Under the pieces are notes generated by a model, which was not told the DNA's origin, did not search any database, and saw only the letters and a list, made by a program, of their open reading frames with translations. This document shows positions 1 to 7,648 of a DNA stretch of 64,000 bases, piece by piece. The position numbers and the translations under genes were made by a program. Within the stretch, counting starts at the first letter, position 1, and every line of letters starts with the position of its first letter. This stretch comes from Acidimicrobiales bacterium (lineage in GTDB: Bacteria; Actinomycetota; Acidimicrobiia; Acidimicrobiales; SHLQ01): assembly GCA_020629635.1 (NCBI GenBank), contig JAHDCX010000005.1, positions 94,525 to 158,524 of the forward strand, in the 5' to 3' direction.

Positions 1-105
1 TTGGCCGCGAAGACTGGCCGACCCGACCACCAGCCCTGAGCCCAAGCTCGTCGCCGCGTGAGCGGAACCTTCATGACATCAACCACATCGAAAGGACTGT
101 TGACA

Positions 106-273
106 ATGAACACGCCTACTCGTGCCACACCTGCGATTGACGATGACACCGTCGTCGAGAAATCGCTCGACCGAACCTCCGAGGTCTGGGACGACGGAGT
201 CGGTCGTGGCTTCATGATCGGCCCTACGACCGAGACCCTCGACCTGTTGGTCGACCTCGTCGACGATTCCTGA
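106..273 (+). CDS. Small acidic hypothetical protein, 55 aa
   Basis: I do not recognise this gene. The frame is open from 58, but ATG at 106 is preferred because AAAGGA at 91-96 sits nine bases before it. The product is strongly acidic, with a run of three Asp near the N-terminus and an end reading LVDLVDDS. It has no signal peptide or membrane segment. A Gly-Arg-rich stretch (DDGVGRGFMIGP) lies mid-protein. A good terminator follows at 311-340, so it is probably expressed as its own unit. Small size and acidic character would fit a peptide precursor or a small regulator, but no modifying enzyme is nearby and no function can be assigned. Confidence 0.5.
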   Translation: MNTPTRATPAIDDDTVVEKSLDRTSEVWDDGVGRGFMIGPTTETLDLLVDLVDDS

Positions 274-310
274 CGTCACCACCAGTCACCGCTGTCTTGA
301 CCCTGACCGG

Positions 311-340
311 CGCACCCCTGTCCTCAGCGACGGGGGTGCG
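311..340 (+). terminator. Rho-independent-type terminator
   Basis: Arms CGCACCCCTGTC (311-322) and GACGGGGGTGCG (329-340) pair over 12 positions with one G-T wobble, around a 6-base loop. A T-richer tail (TCGATGGTTTT) follows. It lies 38 bases after the stop of the small acidic gene. Confidence 0.65.
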
Positions 341-977
341 TCGATGGTTTTACACACACCGGCGGCCGTGAAGTACGGCAGCGCTTGAGAATCATGAACG
401 ACGTGCCTTTGTGGCGGCGCCGGGCTCGACCGTGCGGTTCCTCACTGATGCCAGCGTCAAGCACGCACAACGCCATGTGGGTGCGACTCGGTATCTCCGG
501 GCCCGGCTTAGGACATCCGAGGCGCTGCGACCTCAGCGGATGACGGCCCTGTCCCGGTCCGAAAGTCTCGGCGGGTGCCTTCGAACCGTCGTGCGTAGCA
601 ACATGCCGAACGGCACGGCTGATCGCCGGATGGATGCTCTCGGGCGGAGGTGGCGCTGAGTCGCAACCGCCGATTCGTCGAGATGTTCTCGATGCCGACG
701 GAGCGTCGGCAGCGGTCCGAACGCTCGAAAGCGCGATTGGGGCGCTCCAGCAACATGCCACAAGACCCCCAAGCCCCCGGCCTCGACGCGGAGGTTGTGC
801 AGGCGAAGTTGGCTCAGATCGCTGCGTGGCAACATGACCCGCAGGCTGATCCCCAGATTCTCGAATTGCTCATTCGGGGCTTGGGTGCGCCATTTCGCGG
901 AGCGTCTCCGCGTTGAGGACAGCCAGGAGTTGCTTGCACGGGAGATGCATGCCTCGCTAGGCCGATCCGGGGCGCCT
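341..977. other. 637-base stretch without a convincing gene
   Basis: Only Arg/Ser-rich shadow-like frames are visible. The best candidate is a plus-strand frame from ATG 755 to 916 (53 residues, helical, containing AEVVQAKLAQIAAWQ), which could be a remnant of a longer gene. It has no ribosome-binding site that I can defend. No RNA gene or repeat was seen. Confidence 0.4.
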
Positions 978-1205
978 CTAGTTCGCAGATGGTGGTGGAG
1001 GAGAGTTGGCTGCTTCAGGACGGCGAGTCCACACCACGATCAGTCCGACGAACAGGAGCGCCACGCCGACCATGAACAGCAGGCCAGCGCCGATGTTGGC
1101 ATCGTTGGGCACATTCTCGTCGACATCGACGATGCCCCACACGACGGCGATTGCCATCGTCGTCAGTCCGGCGACTGCAATACCGAATCGCGTGATGATT
1201 CGCAT
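978..1205 (-). CDS. Small two-helix membrane protein, 75 aa
   Basis: Hypothetical integral membrane protein. Two hydrophobic segments are visible, at about residues 7-26 (FGIAVAGLTTMAIAVVWGIV) and 40-60 (GAGLLFMVGVALLFVGLIVV). They are joined by a short acidic loop (DVDENVPNDAN) and followed by a Pro-rich tail. It lies 18 bases downstream of another membrane-protein gene on the same strand, so the two are probably cotranscribed. No family assignment. Confidence 0.6.
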   Translation of the reverse strand: MRIITRFGIAVAGLTTMAIAVVWGIVDVDENVPNDANIGAGLLFMVGVALLFVGLIVVWTRRPEAANSPPPPSAN

Positions 1206-1223
1206 CGTTTATGGTGGCACCGT

Positions 1224-1691
1224 TCAGGAGACGAGCGTTGGGTTCTCGCGAACCTGATCGTCGACGACAGCTGCAGTGTGATCGTCGAGCTCGTGAAGGT
1301 CAACAGACACGCGGGCCGCTTCGGCCATGTCCAAGTCGCTGATATTGCGATGCAGACTCAGACGGCTGTACAGCCCGTACAGAGACCCGAGCAGGGTGCT
1401 GGCGATCGTTGGGAACACGAAAGAGACGGCCGCAGACTCCGACGTCGTCAGATACGTGAAAAGACCAATGCCGAGACCGGCCGTCAGCCCCACGAGTGCA
1501 CCAATCGACACGCGACTCACGAGCCGCTGGATGCTTCGACGGTCGGCGTCGACAAGCTGCTTCGTGGATCGTTCTCCGGTGGTGTCGATCGTGATGACAC
1601 GAGGCGGCACACCAGCGTGTTCGAGCTCGACGATGAGCTCATGGGCCTCAACCGGAGGAAGTTCTTCGGAGGTGACGGTTTCGTGCTTCAT
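1224..1691 (-). CDS. Membrane protein of the general-stress (YflT/DUF1269-like) style
   Basis: The frame opens at 1811, but the first 40 residues look non-coding, so ATG 1691 (MKHETVTSEE) is preferred, giving 155 residues. An N-terminal soluble stretch (EAHELIVELEHAGVPPRVI) resembles the small alpha/beta domain found before glycine-rich membrane hairpins in general-stress proteins. Two membrane segments follow at about residues 62-81 (IGALVGLTAGLGIGLFTYL) and 90-109. The C-terminus is acidic and cytoplasmic. Similarity to stress proteins is an impression from architecture, not a recognised motif. Confidence 0.55.
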   Translation of the reverse strand: MKHETVTSEELPPVEAHELIVELEHAGVPPRVITIDTTGERSTKQLVDADRRSIQRLVSRVSIGALVGLTAGLGIGLFTYLTTSESAAVSFVFPTIASTLLGSLYGLYSRLSLHRNISDLDMAEAARVSVDLHELDDHTAAVVDDQVRENPTLVS

Positions 1692-1761
1692 GGCGAGGTC
1701 ATACCCGTGGGGCAAGCTGGGCAAACATCGATTCGGGCGGCGACACGCCGCATTTCCTTCA

Positions 1762-2421
1762 TCATGACTCGTACACGACGGAACTGATTCGAACCTTCGA
1801 GGAAGCCACACCGCCGCTCACCCGAACCGCTGCTTCGAGGACACGGCTCCACATGTCTGCCTGTACGAGTCGGCCGATGCGGAGGAACCGATACACCAGA
1901 TCGAAGAGGCGATCCCCCGAACGAGCGACACTCGAGATCGAGAATTCGAGCATCGTTGGACTGATCCTGCTGGCCGAGAACACGATCCTCCCGGCTTCGA
2001 GGTGGCCATCTCGGGTGACGAGCTCAACCGAGTCAGGAGTCACCGAACCGACGACAACGGGCCCATCCCATGGCCCCGGAAGTTCGACGACAAGGGAGTC
2101 GCCCCGCTCCATTGGTGCATCGCTGTCTTGTCGAAACACGGCGTATTCGGTGGGGCTGAACTGGTTGGGATCACGTCGGAACGCTCGGATCAGCTCAGTC
2201 GCATCGAGCTTCGGGTCGGCGATGGTGATCGCATACCGGCGACCCTCGAGGGGCCCAACGCCATCGGACGGCGCTTGGATGTCGTCGCCAGGCGCGGGCG
2301 CAGCCGAAGGTGATGGGCGCAACCGGCTGCCCGGTTCGGACCGTTGGCGCTCGGTCCACCAGCGTCCCTCGGCTGCACGTTTCACCAGGGAGACGACCGG
2401 CGCGAGAAGGCGGACCCTCAC
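1762..2421 (-). CDS. DUF1990 family protein
   Basis: 219 residues. The C-terminal 150 residues carry features I associate with DUF1990: a central YAVFRQ-type strand, a GDSLVVELPGPWDGPVVVG segment, and a final helix after the FSISSVARSGDRLFDLVY stretch. The family has no established biochemical role. The gene overlaps the upstream SRPBCC gene by four bases (ATGA), so the two are translationally coupled and may act on related ligands. The N-terminal 60 residues are Pro/Ser/Arg-rich and may be a linker, or the true start may lie further in. Confidence 0.6.
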   Translation of the reverse strand: MRVRLLAPVVSLVKRAAEGRWWTERQRSEPGSRLRPSPSAAPAPGDDIQAPSDGVGPLEGRRYAITIADPKLDATELIRAFRRDPNQFSPTEYAVFRQDSDAPMERGDSLVVELPGPWDGPVVVGSVTPDSVELVTRDGHLEAGRIVFSASRISPTMLEFSISSVARSGDRLFDLVYRFLRIGRLVQADMWSRVLEAAVRVSGGVASSKVRISSVVYES

Positions 2422-2888
2422 CCCGGCCGTGCCTCGTCTCCGAAGACCCGCAGCAGGTGCTCGTTGCGGAAGGCGATGAGTGCCCGCAGGTGCCGGCCGA
2501 GGAGGAGTCGTTCGGCAAGGACACCGACGGGGCCGAACGGCGCTGCGTAGTCGATGACATCGGTCATCGTCGTGGAGTCTGCGCCCAAGGTGGTGAAGCG
2601 ATGTTCGTGCCTGAAGTGGTCGAAAGGTCCGGTCAGCTGCTCGTCAACGAACAGGAGTGGAGGCTCGTACTCGGTGATCTCGGAGGTCATCCGCCACCAC
2701 ACACCGAAGTGCTTTGCGCGCCACGTGACCGTGTCCCCCAAGACCATTCCACCGCTCGACGTCCCAGCGACGATCTCTTCTCCGGTGTGGAGCATCGAAT
2801 CGAGATGGAAGTCGACGTCGAGTGAACGTTCGAAGACTGCGTCGATCGGCGCAGGAATCGTCGTCTCGAGTACAAATCGGTCGGTCAT
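2418..2888 (-). CDS. SRPBCC (START-like) ligand-binding domain protein
   Basis: 156 residues. It begins with the classical FVLETTIPAPIDAVFERSLD strand-helix opening of polyketide cyclase/dehydrase-type SRPBCC domains. It continues through alternating strands (GDTVTWRAKHFGVWWRMTSE) to a long C-terminal helix (LGRHLRALIAFRNEHLLRVF). Such proteins bind small hydrophobic ligands; the substrate is unknown. Its 3' end overlaps the DUF1990 gene by four bases. The pairing of two lipid- or ligand-binding folds suggests a shared small-molecule role, which is inference. Confidence 0.7.
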   Translation of the reverse strand: MTDRFVLETTIPAPIDAVFERSLDVDFHLDSMLHTGEEIVAGTSSGGMVLGDTVTWRAKHFGVWWRMTSEITEYEPPLLFVDEQLTGPFDHFRHEHRFTTLGADSTTMTDVIDYAAPFGPVGVLAERLLLGRHLRALIAFRNEHLLRVFGDEARPG

Positions 2889-2918
2889 CGGGGGCAGGCG
2901 TCGTGGCCCGCAATGTCG

Positions 2919-3137
2919 TCAGGCAGCAACGACATTGGACCGCTGCCCAAAGGCGATCTCGTCGAGAGCCGCAGCGGTGAGTTCGAGTTCGGCCGCACGC
3001 CGGTTCATCGCGATCCGAAGTGGCTCGAGCCCGCTGGGCAGAGCTGCCGAGCGGATTCGGACCCGCTCAGCGCGGTTTCGACGGTCGTCGGCGAGCTGCT
3101 GATAGCCGTTGGCGGGATCGATGAAGAGGGTGGTCAT
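2919..3137 (-). CDS. Small helical hypothetical protein, 72 aa
   Basis: The frame is open from 3395, but the start is set at ATG 3137 because AGGAG lies seven bases upstream and the upstream translation is Arg/Ser-rich. The product is Arg- and Ala-rich and mostly helical (LADDRRNRAERVRIRSAALP, then MNRRAAELELTAAALDEIAF), with no membrane segment. It lies between the SRPBCC gene and mscS on the same strand. Not recognised. Confidence 0.55.
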   Translation of the reverse strand: MTTLFIDPANGYQQLADDRRNRAERVRIRSAALPSGLEPLRIAMNRRAAELELTAAALDEIAFGQRSNVVAA

Positions 3138-3210
3138 GATGAAGTCTCCTGAGATACACAAGCCGACGGCGCCGGCAGACTTGTCGTGGCGTACCCCGTT
3201 CGACGTGGCC

Positions 3211-4098
3211 TCAAACCTCTGACGTTGCGTGCTCTCGGTCGTGCGGATCCGCACCCGGTCTTTCGTGCCACAGCACTCGCTGGGGAAACGGGATCTCGAT
3301 TGCGTGATCGCGGCACGCTCGGTTGAGCGAGAGCATCGCCTCGTGCCGTACGCGAACCTTCTCGGCGAAATCAGGTGCGTGCCAGAAGTGGACATTCACG
3401 TCGATGGCAGAATCGCCGAATCCTTCCACCCGAACAGTCGGCGCAGGATGTGACCGCACACCATCGGTCCGTCGCGCCGCCTCGAGAAAGACCGTGCACA
3501 CCAGGTCCAAGTCGGACGAGTAGGCGACGCCAATGGTGATCGTGGATCGACGCCGACCGAAGTGTGTGTGGTTGATGATGGCGTCGCTGATGACCATGCT
3601 CGATGGCAGGTGGACGGTCTCCCCGTCGACGGTGTGGACGGTCACGGACCGAGCGTCCACCGACCGAACCGTACCGTCGATCTCGCCAGTGGTGATCTGG
3701 TCGCCATAGGAGAATGGCCGGCGGAGCTGAATCAGCAACCCGGCCACGAAGTTCTCGAGGATCTCCCGGAGCGCAAATGCGAGCGCAATACCCAGCACTC
3801 CGAGCGCGCCGAGCAGTGGCGCAATGGCAATGCCCACATGTTCGAGGGCGTAGACGAACCCGAACGCGGCGATCAGATAGCCCACCAGGCGGGCGAGAAG
3901 ATCGGCGGCAGCGGCGTCGGCACGGCGGCTCAACACTCGTCCCACGCCGATCTTCGCGATCCGCGACGCGAGGATGGCGGCGGCAGCCATGGCGGCAGCG
4001 ACAGCCCATTCCCAGCCGCTTGCAGTCCCCCCGCCAAGTGCGGAGAGCACGTCATCGACGTTGTCTTCTTGTGCGAGAAACGTGACGTTGATGGTCAC
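3211..4098 (-). CDS. Small-conductance mechanosensitive channel, MscS family
   Basis: 295 residues. A short periplasmic N-terminus is followed by three membrane segments: about residues 29-47 (Ala-rich), 66-85 (LVGYLIAAFGFVYALEHVGI) and the pore helix 90-118 (IAPLLGALGVLGIALAFALR). The family-typical beta domain follows (RRPFSYGDQITTGEIDGTV, then VHLPSSMVISDAIINHTH). The cytoplasmic alpha/beta vestibule ends near FPQRVLWHE. It opens on membrane tension to release solutes during hypo-osmotic shock. Length matches the E. coli MscS class. Confidence 0.88.
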   Translation of the reverse strand: MTINVTFLAQEDNVDDVLSALGGGTASGWEWAVAAAMAAAAILASRIAKIGVGRVLSRRADAAAADLLARLVGYLIAAFGFVYALEHVGIAIAPLLGALGVLGIALAFALREILENFVAGLLIQLRRPFSYGDQITTGEIDGTVRSVDARSVTVHTVDGETVHLPSSMVISDAIINHTHFGRRRSTITIGVAYSSDLDLVCTVFLEAARRTDGVRSHPAPTVRVEGFGDSAIDVNVHFWHAPDFAEKVRVRHEAMLSLNRACRDHAIEIPFPQRVLWHERPGADPHDREHATSEV

Positions 4099-4185
4099 CA
4101 GCTCCCTTCAGCAGAGAGCTTTCCCACCTGTGGTCGTGTTGAAACGTCGACCGGTGACAAGTCGGGGGGCGCTCAACGCATCCCG

Positions 4186-4749
4186 TCACGCGGATTCGGA
4201 GATTCGAATATCGACGAGCACAAGCAGCGCGTCATCGTCGCGAGGAGACCCGTCGAGAAGCTGGTCGGCCAGGGCGACCGCGCGACGTTGGTCGCTCGTT
4301 TCTGCCTGGAGTACCTCGAGTGGGGGTGGATGACCAGCACAGGAGTACGTGAGGACTCCGGCCGACGGATCGAAGCGTGCGATCCACATCGACGCGAACC
4401 GGGCGTCGGGTTCGTTGATGACGTACGCATCGAGGCGTTCGAGGATGGCCGCGGGATCGCCCGTCTCGGCAGCAAACAAGCGACACACCGATCGGAGCCC
4501 CGCCATCGCCGCTGCTGCCCGCTGATTGTGGCCGACGACATCGCCGACGATAATCAGGATCGAGTCGTCTGGCCGCTCGACCATACGAAGAGCCCGGCAC
4601 CGGATCGCGGTATGAGCGTGCTCGACAGGTGTTTGGCTGGTTCCCGCATTGCCTTTGTGACTCGTCCGTGTGCATTTGCAATCGGCGTCGAGTGGCGCCA
4701 ATTGAGTAGAGGGCTCCTCAGTACACAGCAGTGCAGCGATCGGGGCCAT
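4186..4749 (-). pseudogene. Degenerate SpoIIE/PP2C-type phosphatase domain
   Basis: The core reads as a SpoIIE/RsbU phosphatase: ERPDDSILIIVGDVVGHNQR, then GLRSVCRLFAAETGDPAAIL, FDPSAGVLTYSCAGHPPP and a terminal SPRDDDALLVLV. Two family elements are missing. The N-terminal GGDxYD metal-binding block is replaced by TAIRCRALRM. The segment between AGHPPPL and the last motif, which should hold GxPLG and the TDGL loop, is cut to about 20 residues. A +1 frame near 4590-4620 reads SGAGLFVW, hinting at an old frameshift. Position 4584 is an alternative start. It is either a decaying gene or a non-catalytic remnant, and it is divergent from the secreted protein at 4882. Confidence 0.5.
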
Positions 4750-4780
4750 CTGTCATCCGGTGTACGGCCGTTGCGTGCAG

Positions 4781-4798
4781 ATGACATGGCTGTGTCAT
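4781..4798. promoter_or_regulatory. Inverted repeat in divergent promoter region
   Basis: Arms ATGACA (4781-4786) and TGTCAT (4793-4798) are separated by six bases. They lie between the divergent starts at 4749 and 4882. This is a possible operator; the arms are short and could be chance. Confidence 0.3.
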
Positions 4799-4881
4799 GG
4801 ATGCGCGGTGCCTCCCTGGCGATGATGACAACACCACGTCGACGCACCTCGCGACGACAACGACCCCACGAAGGAACCATC

Positions 4882-5682
4882 GTGCCCACCCCGTCCGCCT
4901 TCTACCGATCCTTGCGGATCGCCACTGCGACTGCCGCAATCGCCGGCGTGAGCATCATCGCCCTGGCCCCCGCCGCGGGCGCCACCATGGGTTGCGGCCA
5001 ACACTCCTACGGCTTCGACGGCACCCGCCTCCTCAACAACGGCATCTCGAACACCGCAGGGCCCTTCACCATCGAGACCCTTCCCGCTGGTACCTACGAC
5101 ATCATCGTCCAGTCGTACGACGCGCACGACGAGCATCCGGGCCAAACGGACCAGACCGCCGAACAGTGGTACTTCACCCTGGACTCCGGCTACACCTCGC
5201 CTCTGAGCACCGACATCCCGGATGCGTCGAATCACACCATCGATGTCTGGGACGCGCAGGTGATCGACACTGCGGCGACGACGGTCACCCTCCACCATCG
5301 CGGCGAAGGCAACGTCAACTCCGTCGACCCCATCTGCGTTGGCTTCACCCCAACGCCGGCAGAACCCGCCCAAGAAGGTCCCACGACGACAGTCGCCGAA
5401 CCCGTCATCGACGAACCCACCGCGCCTGCCGCGGAGCCTCTCATCGCCGGCCCGACTCTCCCCATCGCCGATGCAGAGCACACATCGATCGGAGCGGTCA
5501 CCGACGCAGCAACCACGCCCGTCGTCGTCGAGGTCAAGCCCGCGGTCGAAACCACCCAGGTCGAAGAGGTCCTTGCCCTGACCGGCCCGAGCCACGCCCA
5601 GATCCTCTCTGGCATCGGCCTCGGGGCCCTCGCTCTCGGCATGGGTCTCGTCACGGCCGAACGACGGACCCGCACCAGCTGA
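4882..5682 (+). CDS. Secreted cell-wall-anchored protein with LALTG sorting signal
   Basis: A much longer frame runs through here, but the true start is GTG 4882, with AAGGAA five bases upstream, giving 266 residues. Residues 7-35 form a signal peptide ending APAAGA. The mature part has a beta-rich domain of about 120 residues (PFTIETLPAGTYDIIVQSYD, HTIDVWDAQVIDTAATTVTL), then a Thr/Pro/Val/Glu-rich stalk of about 80 residues. The end is LALTG, a hydrophobic helix (ILSGIGLGALALGMGLVT) and ERRTRTS, the layout of a class E sortase (LAxTG) substrate. No sortase gene lies in the window. The ligand or role is unknown. A strong terminator follows at 5730. Confidence 0.75.
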   Translation: MPTPSAFYRSLRIATATAAIAGVSIIALAPAAGATMGCGQHSYGFDGTRLLNNGISNTAGPFTIETLPAGTYDIIVQSYDAHDEHPGQTDQTAEQWYFTLDSGYTSPLSTDIPDASNHTIDVWDAQVIDTAATTVTLHHRGEGNVNSVDPICVGFTPTPAEPAQEGPTTTVAEPVIDEPTAPAAEPLIAGPTLPIADAEHTSIGAVTDAATTPVVVEVKPAVETTQVEEVLALTGPSHAQILSGIGLGALALGMGLVTAERRTRTS

Positions 5683-5729
5683 CCGACCATCTGCGCAGCC
5701 CGACCGGCACGACACGAACGGACTCGCTC

Positions 5730-5761
5730 GCATCGCCCGGCCGCACATGGCCGGGCGATGC
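5730..5761 (+). terminator. Strong terminator hairpin
   Basis: Perfect 13-base arms, GCATCGCCCGGCC (5730-5742) and GGCCGGGCGATGC (5749-5761), enclose a 6-base loop, 47 bases after the LALTG protein stop. There is no T tract, as is common in high-GC actinobacteria. Confidence 0.7.
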
Positions 5762-5836
5762 ACTGCGCAAGCCGAGTCGTCGGAGGGTCCTGATCCAAGG
5801 TGGCGCGTCAACCTTTCGACCGGTCATCGTGTCTGT

Positions 5837-6322
5837 ATGGGTATGCGCAGCTTCGATGACTTCTTCGCTTCCCATCAACAGCGACTCATTCGGCTGTGCT
5901 GGCTGTTGACCCTGGATCGGGATCGGTCTCGCGAGCTCGCGCAAGAGGCGATGACTCGGGCCTGGACACACTGGGAGTCGATCGGCGACTCCGACTCAGA
6001 TCCGGTGGCGTGGACGAATCGCGTCGCCGTGAACTTGTCGTCCAACGAGCGGCGCAGACTCGGAACCCGAACGCGTTGGCGACACCTCGTGTCGGTTCCC
6101 GACTCACTTCCCCCGCCGACCGAACACGCCGACCTCGCCCAAGCACTGCGTCGACTCCCCGAACGCCAGCGGCAGGCAGTCGTGCTCCGCTACTGGGGTG
6201 ACCTCGACCTTGCGGGGTGCGCTGAGGCGATGGAGATATCGGTCGGCTCCGTCAAGACGCATCTCTCACGCGCCCTCACATCGCTGGCCGCATCGACCCA
6301 TCTCGTCCTGGAGGACTCATGA
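5837..6322 (+). CDS. ECF RNA polymerase sigma factor, SigE family
   Basis: 161 residues from ATG 5837 (a second ATG lies at 5843). The sigma-2 region is FFASHQQRLIRLCWLLTLDR followed by ELAQEAMTRAWTHW, the core-binding and -10 recognition helices. Sigma-4 is QALRRLPERQRQAVVLRYWG with the helix-turn-helix AEAMEISVGSVKTHLSRAL. This is the short two-domain layout of actinobacterial SigE-family ECF factors, which switch on envelope or stress genes after release from a membrane partner. The next gene overlaps by four bases and encodes a single-pass membrane protein, the expected position of an anti-sigma factor. Target promoters were not identified. Confidence 0.88.
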   Translation: MGMRSFDDFFASHQQRLIRLCWLLTLDRDRSRELAQEAMTRAWTHWESIGDSDSDPVAWTNRVAVNLSSNERRRLGTRTRWRHLVSVPDSLPPPTEHADLAQALRRLPERQRQAVVLRYWGDLDLAGCAEAMEISVGSVKTHLSRALTSLAASTHLVLEDS

Positions 6323-7398
6323 CTTCGAACGCCACACTCCGAATCGCCCTCGACGACCTCGCCGGGGCCAACACCGCTGGGATCACACTGCAGAACCCTG
6401 CGAGTGGTGTCCATCCGCTCGAACCTGACCACCGCGGCCGTGGTCGAGCGGTCATATTCGCCGCTGCAGCGTGTGTCGCGGTGCTCGTCGGCATCTGGAT
6501 CGTTCGTCCCGGTGAGTCTGACGTGATCGAATCTGTTGACGCGCCGGTCGCCCGGTCGATCTCACTTTTCGAGGATCCCGGCACTCCCCTCGCCGATCTT
6601 CCACAACCGCTGGCCGATTCGTTCGCCTCGGCCCGGGCTCGCCCGTTGGACCGGCTCGACCCGGAGTGGACGCCGATGTTCGACAGCGTCACCGTCGTGA
6701 GCGCCGACAGCGCACCGACCGTGACCTTCGCTGTCGGACTCGACACGACTGGTCAGCTGCTCTGCATTGCCGAATACGACCAGGTCTCTGCATCGACATC
6801 GAGCTCCTGCAACCCGGTCATGGGTGTTGCCCTGCAGGGGGCACACTGGCTGAGCGTGGACCGCGTGGAAGCGAGTGCAGCGGTTGTCGTGGTGACCGAC
6901 GACGTGGCTGCGGTCCGTCTCGGTGACGAGCGGCTCGAGACGCAGGCACCGGGGGCACAGCAGAACATCGTTGTGTTCGACCGAGCCATCGATGGCCCGC
7001 TCACTCTCGAATGGGTCGATGGCTCCGTCACGACCGTGGCGATGCTTCCCGATCCTGACGTCGAAGGTGTGCTCGAGCTCGATGGCAACGAGGAGATCTC
7101 GATCTCCGCGGTCGGCTGTGCAACGACCTTCGACGGCTTCAACGCAGAGATCGCGTTCGTCACCGACGGTTCGATCGGCTCTGCGCTCATCACCGAGGAC
7201 GGGTTCTACCTGACCGGCTCGGTCACCAGCGAAGCCATCGAGATCCTGGACCCGGCGGCAGTGGTCGACGTGACAGTCAATGATCGTTTCCTCGAATTCA
7301 GCGTCGAATTCGACGATGGCACCAATGCCGGAACGTTGACCGGCTCATGCGGCGACCACCACATCGACACGACCACGAGCGTCGGTTCGGCGTCCTGA
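6319..7398 (+). CDS. Single-pass membrane protein, candidate anti-sigma partner
   Basis: 359 residues, overlapping the sigma gene by ATGA. About 50 N-terminal residues are cytoplasmic, with no zinc-binding HxxxCxxC motif of classical ZAS anti-sigma factors. A membrane helix follows at about 50-68 (VIFAAAACVAVLVGIWIV). The remaining 290 residues are extracytoplasmic, beta-rich and contain three widely spaced Cys (LLCIAEY, SSSCNP, VGCATTF). Position and topology suggest it holds or senses for the sigma factor. Alternatively it is an envelope protein that is simply co-expressed. The C-terminal segment loosely resembles the ends of the lipoproteins downstream. Confidence 0.6.
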   Translation: MTSNATLRIALDDLAGANTAGITLQNPASGVHPLEPDHRGRGRAVIFAAAACVAVLVGIWIVRPGESDVIESVDAPVARSISLFEDPGTPLADLPQPLADSFASARARPLDRLDPEWTPMFDSVTVVSADSAPTVTFAVGLDTTGQLLCIAEYDQVSASTSSSCNPVMGVALQGAHWLSVDRVEASAAVVVVTDDVAAVRLGDERLETQAPGAQQNIVVFDRAIDGPLTLEWVDGSVTTVAMLPDPDVEGVLELDGNEEISISAVGCATTFDGFNAEIAFVTDGSIGSALITEDGFYLTGSVTSEAIEILDPAAVVDVTVNDRFLEFSVEFDDGTNAGTLTGSCGDHHIDTTTSVGSAS

Positions 7399-7536
7399 AA
7401 CGACTGACCTGGTGCTGCGACCCAGCCGGTACTTCGCGACCGTCAGTCGCGGCACCCCCGGCGACTTGGAGGTCCGTCCACCCGCCGCCTCGCCTCTCAC
7501 GCTTCGCCGACTGACTCTGGGGACTCGTCGACAGAT

Positions 7537-7553
7537 CTGTCATACAACTGCCA
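7537..7553. promoter_or_regulatory. Palindromic operator candidate, site A
   Basis: CTGTCATACAACTGCCA matches the repeated inverted motif TGKCAG-N4-CTGCCA with one mismatch in the left arm. It lies 95 bases upstream of the lipoprotein start at 7649. It is the weakest of the seven copies. Confidence 0.45.
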
Positions 7554-7648
7554 CCAGCTCCTGGCAAAGGTGGGCTCCTCATCTGCGACCACCCACGAGC
7601 CCTGATCCAGCAACTGCGCGGAAGCTCACAACCTGAGGAAAGGACCCG

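Noticed and set aside
1..60. Possible 3' end of an upstream gene, a frame ending PEPKLVAA before TGA at 58-60
   Set aside because: Too short to support; other frames are equally open at the window edge.
106..273. Small acidic gene as a RiPP precursor
   Set aside because: No leader/core pattern, no modifying enzyme or transporter within reach.
755..916. 53-codon ORF with a helical sequence
   Set aside because: No ribosome-binding site or recognisable motif; mentioned only as a possible remnant.
7554..7568. CTCCTGGCAAAGG next to site A as an eighth palindrome half
   Set aside because: Only one half-site; spacing does not fit the 4-base rule.
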